The position numbers and the translations under genes were made by a program. The notes beneath the pieces were generated by a model. It worked only from the letters and a program-made list of their open reading frames with translations, had not been told where the DNA came from and did no database searches. DNA of 64,000 bases from an uncultured Bacteroidales bacterium (GTDB lineage: Bacteria > Bacteroidota > Bacteroidia > Bacteroidales > ML635J-15). Location of the stretch: NCBI GenBank assembly GCA_937982115.1, contig CALJNE010000004.1, positions 16,280 through 80,279 of the forward strand. The letters run 5' to 3'. Positions within the stretch are counted from its first letter, which is position 1, and every line of letters starts with the position of its first letter. This document shows, one piece after another, positions 54,154 to 63,587 of this stretch.

Positions 54154-55581
54154 TTACACCACTCTGCTGAGTTTAATCATATTAGTTCTATCCTTAGCAG
54201 TTATTGGAGTGCTGGCAACGTGAATCACAAGATCTCCTTCTTTAACTAAGCCTTGTTGTTTTAAAATATTTATAGAATAATCTATTGCATGGTCAATAGA
54301 GTCAAACAGAGGAAAATAAAATGTATTTACTCCCCACAGAAGCGGCAATTGTCGTAACAAATCTTTATTGGCAGTGAAGGCAAAAATTTCAGCTTTCGGA
54401 CGATGCGAAGAAAGTCTTACTGCAGTTCGTCCCGAAAATGTGAATGGAATAATGGCTTTGGCATTTGTTTGTTGAGCCATAACACAAGCGTTGTAACATA
54501 TAGAATCCGGCAAAAATTCATTTGAACAGACATCGGGTTGATGATTTTTAAAATAAATATCACAATTTGCTTCGGTATAATCAATAATACTCTGCATTGC
54601 TTTTATGGAATCTACCGGAAATTTTCCGACAGATGTTTCACCGCTAAGCATTAGAGCATCAGCACCATCTAGTACAGCATTGGCAACGTCGGTTGCTTCG
54701 GCACGAGTTGGTCTGAAATTTGTAATCATGCTTTCCAGCATTTGAGTAGCAATAATAACAGGTTTAGACGCCAAAATACATTTTTCGACAATAGTTTTTT
54801 GAATTACAGGAACACTTTCAAAACTTAATTCCACTCCAAGATCCCCTCTAGCAACCATTATACCGTCGGCTTGGCGAATAATTGCATCAAGATTTTTTAC
54901 AGCTTCGCCTTTTTCAATTTTTGCAATTATGTTGATTTTTTTTCTAAATCCTGCAATATATTCTTTGAGGTATTCTATGTCGTTTACTGTTCTCACAAAA
55001 GATAGAGCTAACCAATCCAGATCATTATTCAATGCAAATAACACGTCTTGTTTATCTTTATCAGTGAGACTGGGCATACTGATTTTTGTATCGGGCAGAT
55101 TTACTCCTTTACGGGAATATAAATCTCCGCCATAAATTACTTCAGCTTTAACCTTCGTGGATTTATCTGTTTCGACAACTTGTAATTTTATTTTTCCATC
55201 ATCAATCAAAACAAGATCGCCAATAGCGACATCTTTTGCAAAATCAGGGTATGAAATAAACAACTCTCCTTCTTCACAATTTTTTGGGTCTGTAGTAAAA
55301 ACAATGATCTCTTTATCAACCAATTTTCGAGGTTCATTATCAAGATCGCCAATTCGCAACTTTGGTCCTTGTAAATCACCTAATATTGCAACATTAACAT
55401 CTAATTCAGTTTCTAACTCACGAATCAGTTTTATTATTTCGAGTTTATCCTGATGATTACCATGAGAAAAATTAAGTCTGAAAACATCCAATCCTGCCAG
55501 AATCATTTGACACAAGATATCTCTGTCCTTAGTTGCCGGTCCTAATGTTGCAATAATTTTTGTTTTTGAGCCTATAAACAT
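54154..55581 (-). CDS. pyk: Pyruvate kinase
   Basis: 475 residues from ATG at 55581 (MFIGSKTKIIATLGPATKD); a start 24 bases upstream would add an atypical N-terminus. Signature residues: RLNFSHGNHQDK, IIAKIEKGEAVKNLDAIIRQADGIMVARGDLGVEL (with the active-site Lys), and MLSGETSVGKFPV. It turns phosphoenolpyruvate and ADP into pyruvate and ATP. It stands as a single-gene unit. Confidence 0.97.
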   Translation of the reverse strand: MFIGSKTKIIATLGPATKDRDILCQMILAGLDVFRLNFSHGNHQDKLEIIKLIRELETELDVNVAILGDLQGPKLRIGDLDNEPRKLVDKEIIVFTTDPKNCEEGELFISYPDFAKDVAIGDLVLIDDGKIKLQVVETDKSTKVKAEVIYGGDLYSRKGVNLPDTKISMPSLTDKDKQDVLFALNNDLDWLALSFVRTVNDIEYLKEYIAGFRKKINIIAKIEKGEAVKNLDAIIRQADGIMVARGDLGVELSFESVPVIQKTIVEKCILASKPVIIATQMLESMITNFRPTRAEATDVANAVLDGADALMLSGETSVGKFPVDSIKAMQSIIDYTEANCDIYFKNHQPDVCSNEFLPDSICYNACVMAQQTNAKAIIPFTFSGRTAVRLSSHRPKAEIFAFTANKDLLRQLPLLWGVNTFYFPLFDSIDHAIDYSINILKQQGLVKEGDLVIHVASTPITAKDRTNMIKLSRVV

Positions 55582-55791
55582 ATTTATAAAATTATATTTC
55601 TGCAAAGATACAAAAATGTTTCGGATTTGCTTTATTTGATTATGAAATTGATGTTTAGAAATTATTACGTTTTAATATAATTTAATTTCTTAATGAGCAG
55701 CTTAAATGTTTATTTTGTATAAATATTTTTAAAAAATATTATTGAAATACACATCTCAATCACAAAAAGACTATTTTTGAAAAAAAAGAAA

Positions 55792-57507
55792 ATGAAAAGA
55801 TTATTTATTATTTTCACACTATTATTGCTTTGTGCAAGTTTATTATGGGGACAATTTGTAAGTTCTGAACAAGCTGCAAAAATCGGAAAAAATTACATTT
55901 CTTATGCTTCAGTTGGATTTTCAGAAAAATCTCCAAAAACAATTGCGGATTTAAAATTAATTAACACCGAAAATCAAAATCCTGGAATTTATGTTATCAA
56001 TTTTGATGAAGGAGGGTTTATTCTGGTTAGTGCCGATAGACGAGCTTATCCGATATTAGCTTATTCCTTTGAAGACAGTTTTGATACGGAAAACATGGCT
56101 CCTGCTACTCAACTCTGGATTTCAAAATATCTGGAGCAGTTTGATTTAATAATTACACAAAATATTGAATTGCCTGAGAATATTTCTGAGTTGTGGAAGC
56201 AAGTAGAATACGGAACACTAACTCCTCCACGTAACAACAGAGGCGTTCAAAAACTTATGAGTACAAAATGGAATCAAGACTATCCTTATAATTATTACTG
56301 TCCGTATCATCCTCAAGGTCCGGGACAAAGAGTATATGCGGGCTGCGTAGCTACAGCCATGGCTCAGATAATGAAATACTGGAATTATCCCGAAAATGGC
56401 AAAGGTACAGTATCGCATCACTGGGGAGAATATTTTTATATAAATTTAGATACCGTTTATTATGATTGGGATAAAATGACCAATGTGATAAATTCTTCAA
56501 GCCGAGATGCCATTGCTAAACTTATCTATCACAGTGGAGTTACAGCAAATATGAACTATTCACATACTGGCTCATCATCAACAATTGAAAATGCATTTTG
56601 GGGGCTCAGACAAAATTTCAGATATCGTCCGGGTGCTTTTATAAAAAACAAAGACAAGGTTGACGACCAAACCTGGAAATTCTTGTTAAAAGAAGACCTT
56701 GATAAATTACATCCTATACTTTACAGAGGAACAAACAACAATGGGGATGGTCATGCTTTTGTTTGCGACGGTTATCAAGACACTTCGTATTTCCATTTTA
56801 ATTGGGGTTGGGGTGGATATTCTGATGGTTTCTATTATTTGGACCCGATTAATCCGCAGATGTCATTCAAATGGGGACAAGGAGCTGTTTTTAATATAAC
56901 TCCTAATGATGCAGCTTACTGCTCTAATATTGAGTATAACCAGCCGGCATGGTCTTTTGACGATGGCAGCGGACCAAACTATTACTTCAACAATACAAAT
57001 TGTAGCTGGCAAATCTCACTCGACACTTTGAATTTCTCAGTTATAAAAATTTATTTCACAAAATTTGATTTGTTAGAAGGTGATTATTTAAGACTTTATG
57101 AAGGAACAGACGAAACCGGAACATTAATAGGAAGTTATACCAGAGGAACAAATCCTCCTGCTCAAATAATCTCGAACAGCAATAAAATATTTATTAAATT
57201 TGAAACTAACGAAACCGGTCAAGCAAATGGTTGGGAAATTTCTTACGAAACAGTTCTAACAGGAATTAATTCTTTCAATGTAAGACATATTGAAATATAT
57301 CCAAATCCTTTCACTGATTTATTATACCTCAAAGGTATCGAATCCGGGGCAAAAATTTCAATAAGCGACATTTCCGGAAAAACTTTAATTTCTCTTGATA
57401 ATTATAATGGTAACGAAATTGATCTTTCAAATTTAAAATCAGGTATTTATATTTTAAACATCAGAGCAGAAAACTTAAACAAGAGTTTCAAAATAATGAA
57501 GAACTGA
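55792..57507 (+). CDS. Secreted C10 (streptopain-like) peptidase with CUB-like domain, T9SS cargo
   Basis: 571 residues from ATG at 55792 (MKRLFIIFTLLLLCASLLWGQ); a TTG 15 bases upstream is possible but less likely. Propeptide of the Spi type (IYVINFDEGGFILVSADRRAYPILAYSFEDSF). Catalytic Cys185 in YAGCVATAMAQIMKYWN and His321 in GDGHAFVCDGYQ, then FHFNWGWGGYSDGFY. A CUB-like domain follows (YCSNIEYNQPAWSF...NGWEISYET). The end has HIEIYPNPFTDLLYLKGI, a T9SS sorting domain. It is related to the C10 peptidase at 46-49 kb but shorter and on the other strand. Confidence 0.88.
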   Translation: MKRLFIIFTLLLLCASLLWGQFVSSEQAAKIGKNYISYASVGFSEKSPKTIADLKLINTENQNPGIYVINFDEGGFILVSADRRAYPILAYSFEDSFDTENMAPATQLWISKYLEQFDLIITQNIELPENISELWKQVEYGTLTPPRNNRGVQKLMSTKWNQDYPYNYYCPYHPQGPGQRVYAGCVATAMAQIMKYWNYPENGKGTVSHHWGEYFYINLDTVYYDWDKMTNVINSSSRDAIAKLIYHSGVTANMNYSHTGSSSTIENAFWGLRQNFRYRPGAFIKNKDKVDDQTWKFLLKEDLDKLHPILYRGTNNNGDGHAFVCDGYQDTSYFHFNWGWGGYSDGFYYLDPINPQMSFKWGQGAVFNITPNDAAYCSNIEYNQPAWSFDDGSGPNYYFNNTNCSWQISLDTLNFSVIKIYFTKFDLLEGDYLRLYEGTDETGTLIGSYTRGTNPPAQIISNSNKIFIKFETNETGQANGWEISYETVLTGINSFNVRHIEIYPNPFTDLLYLKGIESGAKISISDISGKTLISLDNYNGNEIDLSNLKSGIYILNIRAENLNKSFKIMKN

Positions 57508-57777
57508 TTTAGAAAATATTTAAAATAGAAAATTAAAAAAATATTAAAGCAAACATGCCCCAATAATTTACAAAAATTATAAATAAAACAACTTTCTGAT
57601 GTAAAATTTTTAGATTGGATTTATTTATAAGAATAATATTTTTGCTTTTTGCAATCCCTGTTTATACATTTTTTAGGCTTAAATTACAGAATAGACAATA
57701 ATTTTTTAATGCATAATTATGGTAAAAATAAGGTATTTTTTTGTAAATTCTTTGTGTTAATTTAAAAAAAATGATTT

Positions 57778-59511
57778 TTATTTCAAAATAAATTTATCTC
57801 CGGTTTTATTAACAATATCCTCTTTCCATTGAGGCGGATATCCAGGAAACATTGGAGATTTTGGAAAGCCGTAACCGTTTTCGATAAATTTTCCATCTAT
57901 TTCGTGTTTTACGTTTCCATCAAGATATTTCACCAGAAGGAAGTTTCCAAATTCTTTCCAATAATCCACAACATTATCAGCCATATTACAGGAATAGTCT
58001 GTTAGAAATTCTTTTGCTTTTTGAGGATCGTTTTTAAAAAGTTCGAGAGCAGCAATTTCAATTGCAGGTTGATAATCAAAGAATTTTTGTTCCAGCATTT
58101 GTTGATGTTTTTCGATTTCAGGTTGAACTCTATCGTAAAACAAATATTTAAAATGAGCCACTCTGTTAAAAACCCAAAAAGCAGCGTCATCAACATAATT
58201 TAAAATACTTCCATAACCTTGAGCCCAGTTTTTAGCAGAATGTGTAATTCCGCAATAAAAAGGAACATACACGCAAGAACCTGCATCGTCAACACCAAAC
58301 CAATAAATTCCACCTATTTCGTTGGGTAACCAATTTCGCATTTGAGCGACAAAAGAAAATCCGGTTTGTTGAGTAACCGTAACACGTTCGTTAAAATATT
58401 CTTTATCGTTGTATTTCCAGGTAAGAGGTCGCCAGCGATATGGTAAACCAAAAGGACCAGCTCCGGCATCTTTACTCATATCAAGTTCTGTTCCTTGAAG
58501 GTAATCTCTTTTAGCTGCAAACAAATCCGACACTTTCAGTTTTTTATCCGGCTTAATATAAAGGGGCAATCGCTGACTTAGATCATTACCGCAAGCAATA
58601 TCCCAATATTTATTCATATCAGAGTTGACCCTGTTAAAGAAAGCCCAAACACGCAGTTCACAAAATCTTGCAGCTTCAAAATTCATGGGAGCATAAGCAT
58701 CTGAAAAAGAAAATTCTTCATCTTTATCGTTAAAATAACCTTTACTTCTTGCAAAATCAATAACATCATAAGCGTAAATAACCTCAACTTCGGGATTAAA
58801 AATTTTTTCTAAATCCTTAGAAGTAATTGACTTAATACCATCACGAAGAGGAAATTTTGTAATGCGTGAATGATTGGCATGAGCTGAAACATATCCATCC
58901 GGAATTCTGACAGCAACAAAAACAATTCCTTTGTTTTTATTAACGTATTTTTTAAGTTTTTTATCATAAACCAATTCTGTTCCTTTGCCGATTATTTCCA
59001 TTATCCACACTTCATTGGCATCGGCAATCGAGAAACTTTCTCCACTTGAGGCATATCCATACTCCTGAGTTAATTCGATAATAGTTTTAATTGCTTCGCG
59101 TGCATTTTTAGACCTTTGTAAAGCCAGAAACATTAAACTACCATAGTCAACAATGCCTGTATTATCGTGTAGTTCTTCCCTGCCACCAAAAGTTGTTTCG
59201 CCTATTGCAACCTGAAATTCATTCAAAAAACCAACAACTTTATATGTTTTTGATGCCTGAGGAATTTGTCCCAGAGGTTTGTTTGTACCCCTGTCGTATA
59301 AAGTAATAATTGTTCCTGCAGGCCAATCCCCACCCTGATGCCAATATAATTCTCCATAACGGATATGAGAATCTGCAGCATAGCTAATCATAGTTGACCC
59401 GTCATGACTTGCCCCCTTTGTTACAAGATAACTTGTGCAAGACTTTAATTCATTAGAAAACAAAGCAAAAATAAACCCGCAAACAAAAATCAATCTGATT
59501 AAATTTTTCAT
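57778..59511 (-). CDS. C69-family dipeptidase (PepD-like), secreted
   Basis: 577 residues. The signal peptide ends just before Cys25, so that CTSYLVTKGASHDGST starts the mature protein with the N-terminal nucleophile of family C69. Other family parts are SMLFLALQRSKNAREAI, ANEVWIMEIIGKGTELV and RLPLYIKPDKKL. These enzymes cut dipeptides. The gene is divergent from the M16 pair with 75 bases between the starts. Confidence 0.92.
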   Translation of the reverse strand: MKNLIRLIFVCGFIFALFSNELKSCTSYLVTKGASHDGSTMISYAADSHIRYGELYWHQGGDWPAGTIITLYDRGTNKPLGQIPQASKTYKVVGFLNEFQVAIGETTFGGREELHDNTGIVDYGSLMFLALQRSKNAREAIKTIIELTQEYGYASSGESFSIADANEVWIMEIIGKGTELVYDKKLKKYVNKNKGIVFVAVRIPDGYVSAHANHSRITKFPLRDGIKSITSKDLEKIFNPEVEVIYAYDVIDFARSKGYFNDKDEEFSFSDAYAPMNFEAARFCELRVWAFFNRVNSDMNKYWDIACGNDLSQRLPLYIKPDKKLKVSDLFAAKRDYLQGTELDMSKDAGAGPFGLPYRWRPLTWKYNDKEYFNERVTVTQQTGFSFVAQMRNWLPNEIGGIYWFGVDDAGSCVYVPFYCGITHSAKNWAQGYGSILNYVDDAAFWVFNRVAHFKYLFYDRVQPEIEKHQQMLEQKFFDYQPAIEIAALELFKNDPQKAKEFLTDYSCNMADNVVDYWKEFGNFLLVKYLDGNVKHEIDGKFIENGYGFPKSPMFPGYPPQWKEDIVNKTGDKFILK

Positions 59512-59586
59512 ATCGTCAGCTTTTAGTATTTTTGAACAAATAAAGAAAAAATCTTTTTATTAACTAAATATTTGAATATAATAACG

Positions 59587-60825
59587 ATGATAAATTTTAA
59601 AAGATACGTATTAAACAATGGTCTAAAAGTTTTGCTCCATAAAAACCCCACGACAAACATCACAGCCGTGAATTTGTTATATGATGTTGGAGCCAGGGAC
59701 GAAAATCCTAATCGCACAGGCTTTGCTCATCTATTCGAACATCTAATGTTTGGAGGAACAAAAAATATTAAAGACTTTGATTTTGTCTTACAAAAAGCCG
59801 GAGGTGAAAATAATGCCTTTACGACTAATGACATCACAAACTACTATATCACCATCCCGCAAGAAAATTTAGAAGTTGCACTCTTTCTGGAAGCCGACAG
59901 AATGAACGAACTTGCATTTTCGCACAAAAGATTAAATGTTCAACGAAATGTTGTAATTGAAGAATTCAAGCAAAGATATTTCAATAAACCTTATGCAGAT
60001 GTATCACTTTTCTTAAGACCATTAGCCTATAAGCTTCATCCTTATCAATGGTCAACTATTGGTAAAGAAATAAGTCATATAGCAGAAGCAAAATTAAGTG
60101 AAGTTAAAGAGTTTTTTTATAAATATTATGCTCCAAATAATGCAATACTTGTTGTTTCCGGAAATAATAACCCGGATAAATGTATTAAACAAATCGAAAA
60201 ATATTTTTCAAACATTCCCGCTCGCAAAGTCCCGAAAAGAGATTTACCACAAGAACCTGTTCAAACCCAAAAACGCCATCTATTACTTGAACGCAAGGTT
60301 CCATCGGATGCAATATTTATGGCCTATCACATGTGTGGTCGTAGAGATAAAGAATACCATGCAACTGATTTGATTTCAGATTTGTTATCCAATGGAAAAT
60401 CCTCCTTATTTGAAAGAATGCTTGTAAAAGAAAAGAAAATATTTTCGGAAATTGATGCCTACATACAAGGCTCATTAGATCCAGGACTCTTACTAATTAA
60501 CGGCAATTTGTTGCCGGGAATAGATTTTGAAACTGCCGAATCAGAAATCAAAAATGTTTTAAATATAATTAAAACCGGAAACTTTGATGAAAGAGAGTTA
60601 CAAAAGGTAAAAAACAAATCCTATTCGAATACTCTTTTTCAACTAAGTAAAAATCTTAATATTGCTACAGAGTTAGCATTTTATGAGCTAGTTTTCGGTG
60701 CAGAAAAAATAAATGAAATTGAACAAGACATAATGAATGTTTCAAAAAATCAAATTATCCAAATAGCAAATAATATATTGAATGACAACAATTTATCTGT
60801 GATTTATTATAAATCCATAAAATAA
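59587..60825 (+). CDS. M16 zinc peptidase (active subunit)
   Basis: 412 residues from ATG at 59587. HLFEHLMFGG (HxxEH at 48-52) and the downstream Glu in NVVIEEFKQR form the inverzincin site. The gene directly upstream of a related but HxxEH-lacking gene suggests a two-subunit enzyme, as in the mitochondrial processing peptidase and bacterial pairs. No signal peptide is seen, so it is probably cytoplasmic or membrane-associated, and degrades peptides. Confidence 0.93.
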   Translation: MINFKRYVLNNGLKVLLHKNPTTNITAVNLLYDVGARDENPNRTGFAHLFEHLMFGGTKNIKDFDFVLQKAGGENNAFTTNDITNYYITIPQENLEVALFLEADRMNELAFSHKRLNVQRNVVIEEFKQRYFNKPYADVSLFLRPLAYKLHPYQWSTIGKEISHIAEAKLSEVKEFFYKYYAPNNAILVVSGNNNPDKCIKQIEKYFSNIPARKVPKRDLPQEPVQTQKRHLLLERKVPSDAIFMAYHMCGRRDKEYHATDLISDLLSNGKSSLFERMLVKEKKIFSEIDAYIQGSLDPGLLLINGNLLPGIDFETAESEIKNVLNIIKTGNFDERELQKVKNKSYSNTLFQLSKNLNIATELAFYELVFGAEKINEIEQDIMNVSKNQIIQIANNILNDNNLSVIYYKSIK

Positions 60826-60849
60826 TGTTTAATCTTTAAAAACCGAGAA

Positions 60850-62115
60850 ATGAAAATTCCAAAAATAAAAGATCTTAAAAATATAAATTTCAAAAAGCCG
60901 GTGTTAGTTTTGTTGAAAAACGGCATAAAGGTTTATTTGTTTGAGGATACCGAAAGTAAAGTATGTAAAATTGATTTTATTTTTAAAGCAGGAACAGAAT
61001 ATCAGGATAAAACTTATCTGGCAGGATTTGCAAACAATCTTATCAGAGAAGGAACTAAAAACATGAATCCGGAACAAAATGCAGAATTTTTTGATTTTTA
61101 CGGGAGCTATGTTCAAGGTTTTATAAATCCTTTTACAGCAGGCATAAGATTATTAGCTCCAAATAAGTTCCTTCTGGAAGTATTACCTCAATTTAGCGAG
61201 TTAGTTATAAATCCTCTAATTCCTGAAAATATTTTCGAAATACTGAAAACCAAAACTAAAGAAAAAATAAAAATTGATTTAATACAGACAAAACTCAGAG
61301 CTCACAAAGAATTGATGTCCTTAATTTTTGGTAGAAACCATCAACGCTCTATCCTTCCAAGCGAAGAATTAATTGAAGAACTGACACTTTCTGAAATTAA
61401 AAACTTTGCTGAAAAATTTTATACAAAAGGAAATATAAGAATTCAAGTTTCGGGCAAAATCGAAGATGCTTTAATTAAAAGTCTTGATGAAAATATTGGA
61501 AGCCAGGATTCATTTAATACTTTTGAGCCTGTAATTATAAAAGGTATTTCTAACCCGTCAATTAATAAAAATAGTTTCGTAAACATTCCAACAGCCAAAC
61601 AGGCTTCAGTTTTCGCAGGGATAAACATGGGTAAAATTTCAGAAGCGGAATTAATAGACCTTTCGATTTTAAACACAATTTTAGGTGGTTATTTTGGAGC
61701 AAGATTGATGAAAAATATTCGAGAGGATAAAGGTTACACTTACGGTATATATTCCTACATCGTTGAATACCCGGAGACCACTCTACTTTTAATCTCGGCA
61801 GATGTAAGATTGGAGGTTTACCGTGAAACAATATCTGAAATTTTGAAAGAAATAAATATTTTAAAATCTAAAGCGATTCATTATACAGAGTTAAACAGAG
61901 TAAAAAACTATATGCTCGGAGAAATAATCGCCGGATTAGACGGAGCTTTCGAAACTTCATCGGTATGGGAAAAATTAATTTCTACAGAAAAAAATGAAGA
62001 TTTCATTATTCAAAAAATTGATAGGATAAAAAATATTTCATCCTTCGACATAAAAAAAATTGCCGAAAAATATTTCAGTGAAGATAATTTTTTCACAGCT
62101 GTAGCAGGTAAATAA
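60850..62115 (+). CDS. M16-family partner subunit lacking the zinc motif
   Basis: 421 residues. The fold aligns with M16 (KIDFIFKAGTEYQDKTYLAGFANNLIREGTKNMNPEQNAEFFDFYG), but the site reads AGFANNLIREG in place of HxxEH. Later parts are typical, such as ILNTILGGYFGARLMKNIREDKGYTYGIYSY. It is probably the non-catalytic half of a heterodimer with the gene 24 bases upstream, which keeps the zinc motif. Confidence 0.93.
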   Translation: MKIPKIKDLKNINFKKPVLVLLKNGIKVYLFEDTESKVCKIDFIFKAGTEYQDKTYLAGFANNLIREGTKNMNPEQNAEFFDFYGSYVQGFINPFTAGIRLLAPNKFLLEVLPQFSELVINPLIPENIFEILKTKTKEKIKIDLIQTKLRAHKELMSLIFGRNHQRSILPSEELIEELTLSEIKNFAEKFYTKGNIRIQVSGKIEDALIKSLDENIGSQDSFNTFEPVIIKGISNPSINKNSFVNIPTAKQASVFAGINMGKISEAELIDLSILNTILGGYFGARLMKNIREDKGYTYGIYSYIVEYPETTLLLISADVRLEVYRETISEILKEINILKSKAIHYTELNRVKNYMLGEIIAGLDGAFETSSVWEKLISTEKNEDFIIQKIDRIKNISSFDIKKIAEKYFSEDNFFTAVAGK

Positions 62116-62258
62116 AAATTCAAATGTTTGCATTTTGTATAAATTTATTTACAAAAGCAAAAAATTAATGTGAAATATTTTAAAATTTAATCTACTGATT
62201 ATGAACAAGTTTTAATTGAAATTGTTAATAAAATAAATTGAAAAAAATATAATTTTTT

Positions 62259-62290
62259 TTTGGTTTGTATAAATTAATTATTTATCTTTG
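62259..62290 (+). promoter_or_regulatory. Predicted promoter of the small T9SS-domain gene
   Basis: TTTG (62259-62262), 20-base spacer and TATCTTTG (62283-62290), a consensus match. The start codon is 15 bases further on. Confidence 0.55.
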
Positions 62291-62305
62291 TAATATAATT
62301 GAAAA

Positions 62306-62710
62306 ATGAAAATGAAACAAATAGTAATTTTAGTCAGTGTTTTAATCTTATTGAGTTTACAATCTATTGGTCAAAGCATTGATAAACCTGTATTTTATGC
62401 CTCAAGTAATGATAATTTCATTATTAAAAATGATGGCAACAAAAACATAAAAACTTCATCTTCAATATTTGAAGTAGAAGCTAATCCTTTAAACGAAACT
62501 TTAAATTTAAAGATCAACATTGAAACTCAAATTGAAGAAATAAGTCTTGTTACTAACAATTCTAATTTAGTTTACAAAACAGGAAAAACAAGAGGGGCAA
62601 AAGGTTCAAGCATTGAAATTCCCATAGAAGATTTGGAACCAGGAACCTATTACATCCGATTAAAGACCGAAAGCGGAACTCAAGTACAAAGAATAGTAAT
62701 TTCAAAATAA
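62306..62710 (+). CDS. Small secreted protein made mostly of a T9SS-type sorting domain
   Basis: 134 residues. A signal peptide (MKMKQIVILVSVLILLSLQSIGQ) is followed by only about 30 residues before the C-terminal domain, VEANPLNETLNLKI...LEPGTYYIRLKTESGTQVQRIVISK. That domain aligns with the sorting tail of the next gene (YKTGKTRGAKGSSIEI and SKTGMFRGNNQETSIN), yet no cargo domain is present. YPNP is changed to EANP. It could be a competitor or helper of secretion, or a cargo remnant. Own promoter and terminator suggest it is expressed. Confidence 0.72.
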   Translation: MKMKQIVILVSVLILLSLQSIGQSIDKPVFYASSNDNFIIKNDGNKNIKTSSSIFEVEANPLNETLNLKINIETQIEEISLVTNNSNLVYKTGKTRGAKGSSIEIPIEDLEPGTYYIRLKTESGTQVQRIVISK

Positions 62711-62715
62711 AAAAT

Positions 62716-62737
62716 GCAGCTTGGCTGCTTTTTTTTT
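62716..62737 (+). terminator. Intrinsic terminator
   Basis: Stem GCAGC/GCTGC with a TTG loop and a run of nine T, just after the small T9SS-domain gene. Confidence 0.85.
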
Positions 62738-62787
62738 GTTATATGATTGAAAATTATAAATTTATAACAAAATAAAAAAAGATAAAT

Positions 62788-63576
62788 TTGAAAAAAATTA
62801 CAATTCTATTAGCAGGTTTATTTTTTTCTATAAGCATCTTTTCACAAGAAGCAATAATTAAATATGCAATGATTGCAATGTGGGAAGGCGGCGAAACAGA
62901 TATTTTTTACAATCAAGACGATTTTAATCAAAAAGATTATGGCGTACTCACTGCTACTAATAATTTGTATCTAAAATCAGGACAACTATTTGTTGCCAAA
63001 AGAAACGGCGGAGATATTATTGATGCCGATATGTATTACAGAATTTATAAAGAAGGTACTACCCCGGGGGAATTTATTAATACAAATTTACCCTGGCACT
63101 CGGAATGGTGGGAAGATACCTGGCTTAATCAATTATGGTGGAATGATGCTCCGGACGAAATTGACCTTAATCTTTTAAACGGCATAACTAATGGTACTTA
63201 TATCATCGAAGTTTATTTTCAAATGGAAGACGGTAACAATGTTATTCACTACCTAAATAATAACGGAAATAACTACAAATCACGTTTTACTTACAGTTCA
63301 GAAAGTTATGTGGAAAATAATAATTCAGAAAAAATATCAATTTACCCAAACCCTGCTAATGATAATGTATTAATAAATTTTAGTGAAAATATTTCAGTCC
63401 AGGAAATTGAAATTTTAAATAACTCTTCCGAAGTTATTTCGAAAACAGGAATGTTTAGAGGAAACAACCAGGAAACTTCAATCAACATTTCAGGACTTTC
63501 TCCCGGCACTTATTTTATCAGAATCAAAACAGATAATGAGGTTTTTGTAAAAAGACTTGTTATTACTAATAAATAA
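62788..63576 (+). CDS. Secreted Trp-rich protein with T9SS sorting domain (TTG start)
   Basis: 262 residues. The start appears to be TTG at 62788, since it gives a signal peptide (MKKITILLAGLFFSISIFSQ) and the next in-frame ATG (about 62870) lies inside the mature part. The cargo segment (about 20-165) has aromatic clusters such as LPWHSEWWEDTWLNQLWWNDAPDE and matches no family I know. The C-terminal domain has ISIYPNPANDNVLINF and LSPGTYFIRIKTDNEVFVKRLVI. It is probably a surface or extracellular protein. Confidence 0.75.
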   Translation: MKKITILLAGLFFSISIFSQEAIIKYAMIAMWEGGETDIFYNQDDFNQKDYGVLTATNNLYLKSGQLFVAKRNGGDIIDADMYYRIYKEGTTPGEFINTNLPWHSEWWEDTWLNQLWWNDAPDEIDLNLLNGITNGTYIIEVYFQMEDGNNVIHYLNNNGNNYKSRFTYSSESYVENNNSEKISIYPNPANDNVLINFSENISVQEIEILNNSSEVISKTGMFRGNNQETSINISGLSPGTYFIRIKTDNEVFVKRLVITNK

Positions 63577-63587
63577 TTTTATAAAAA

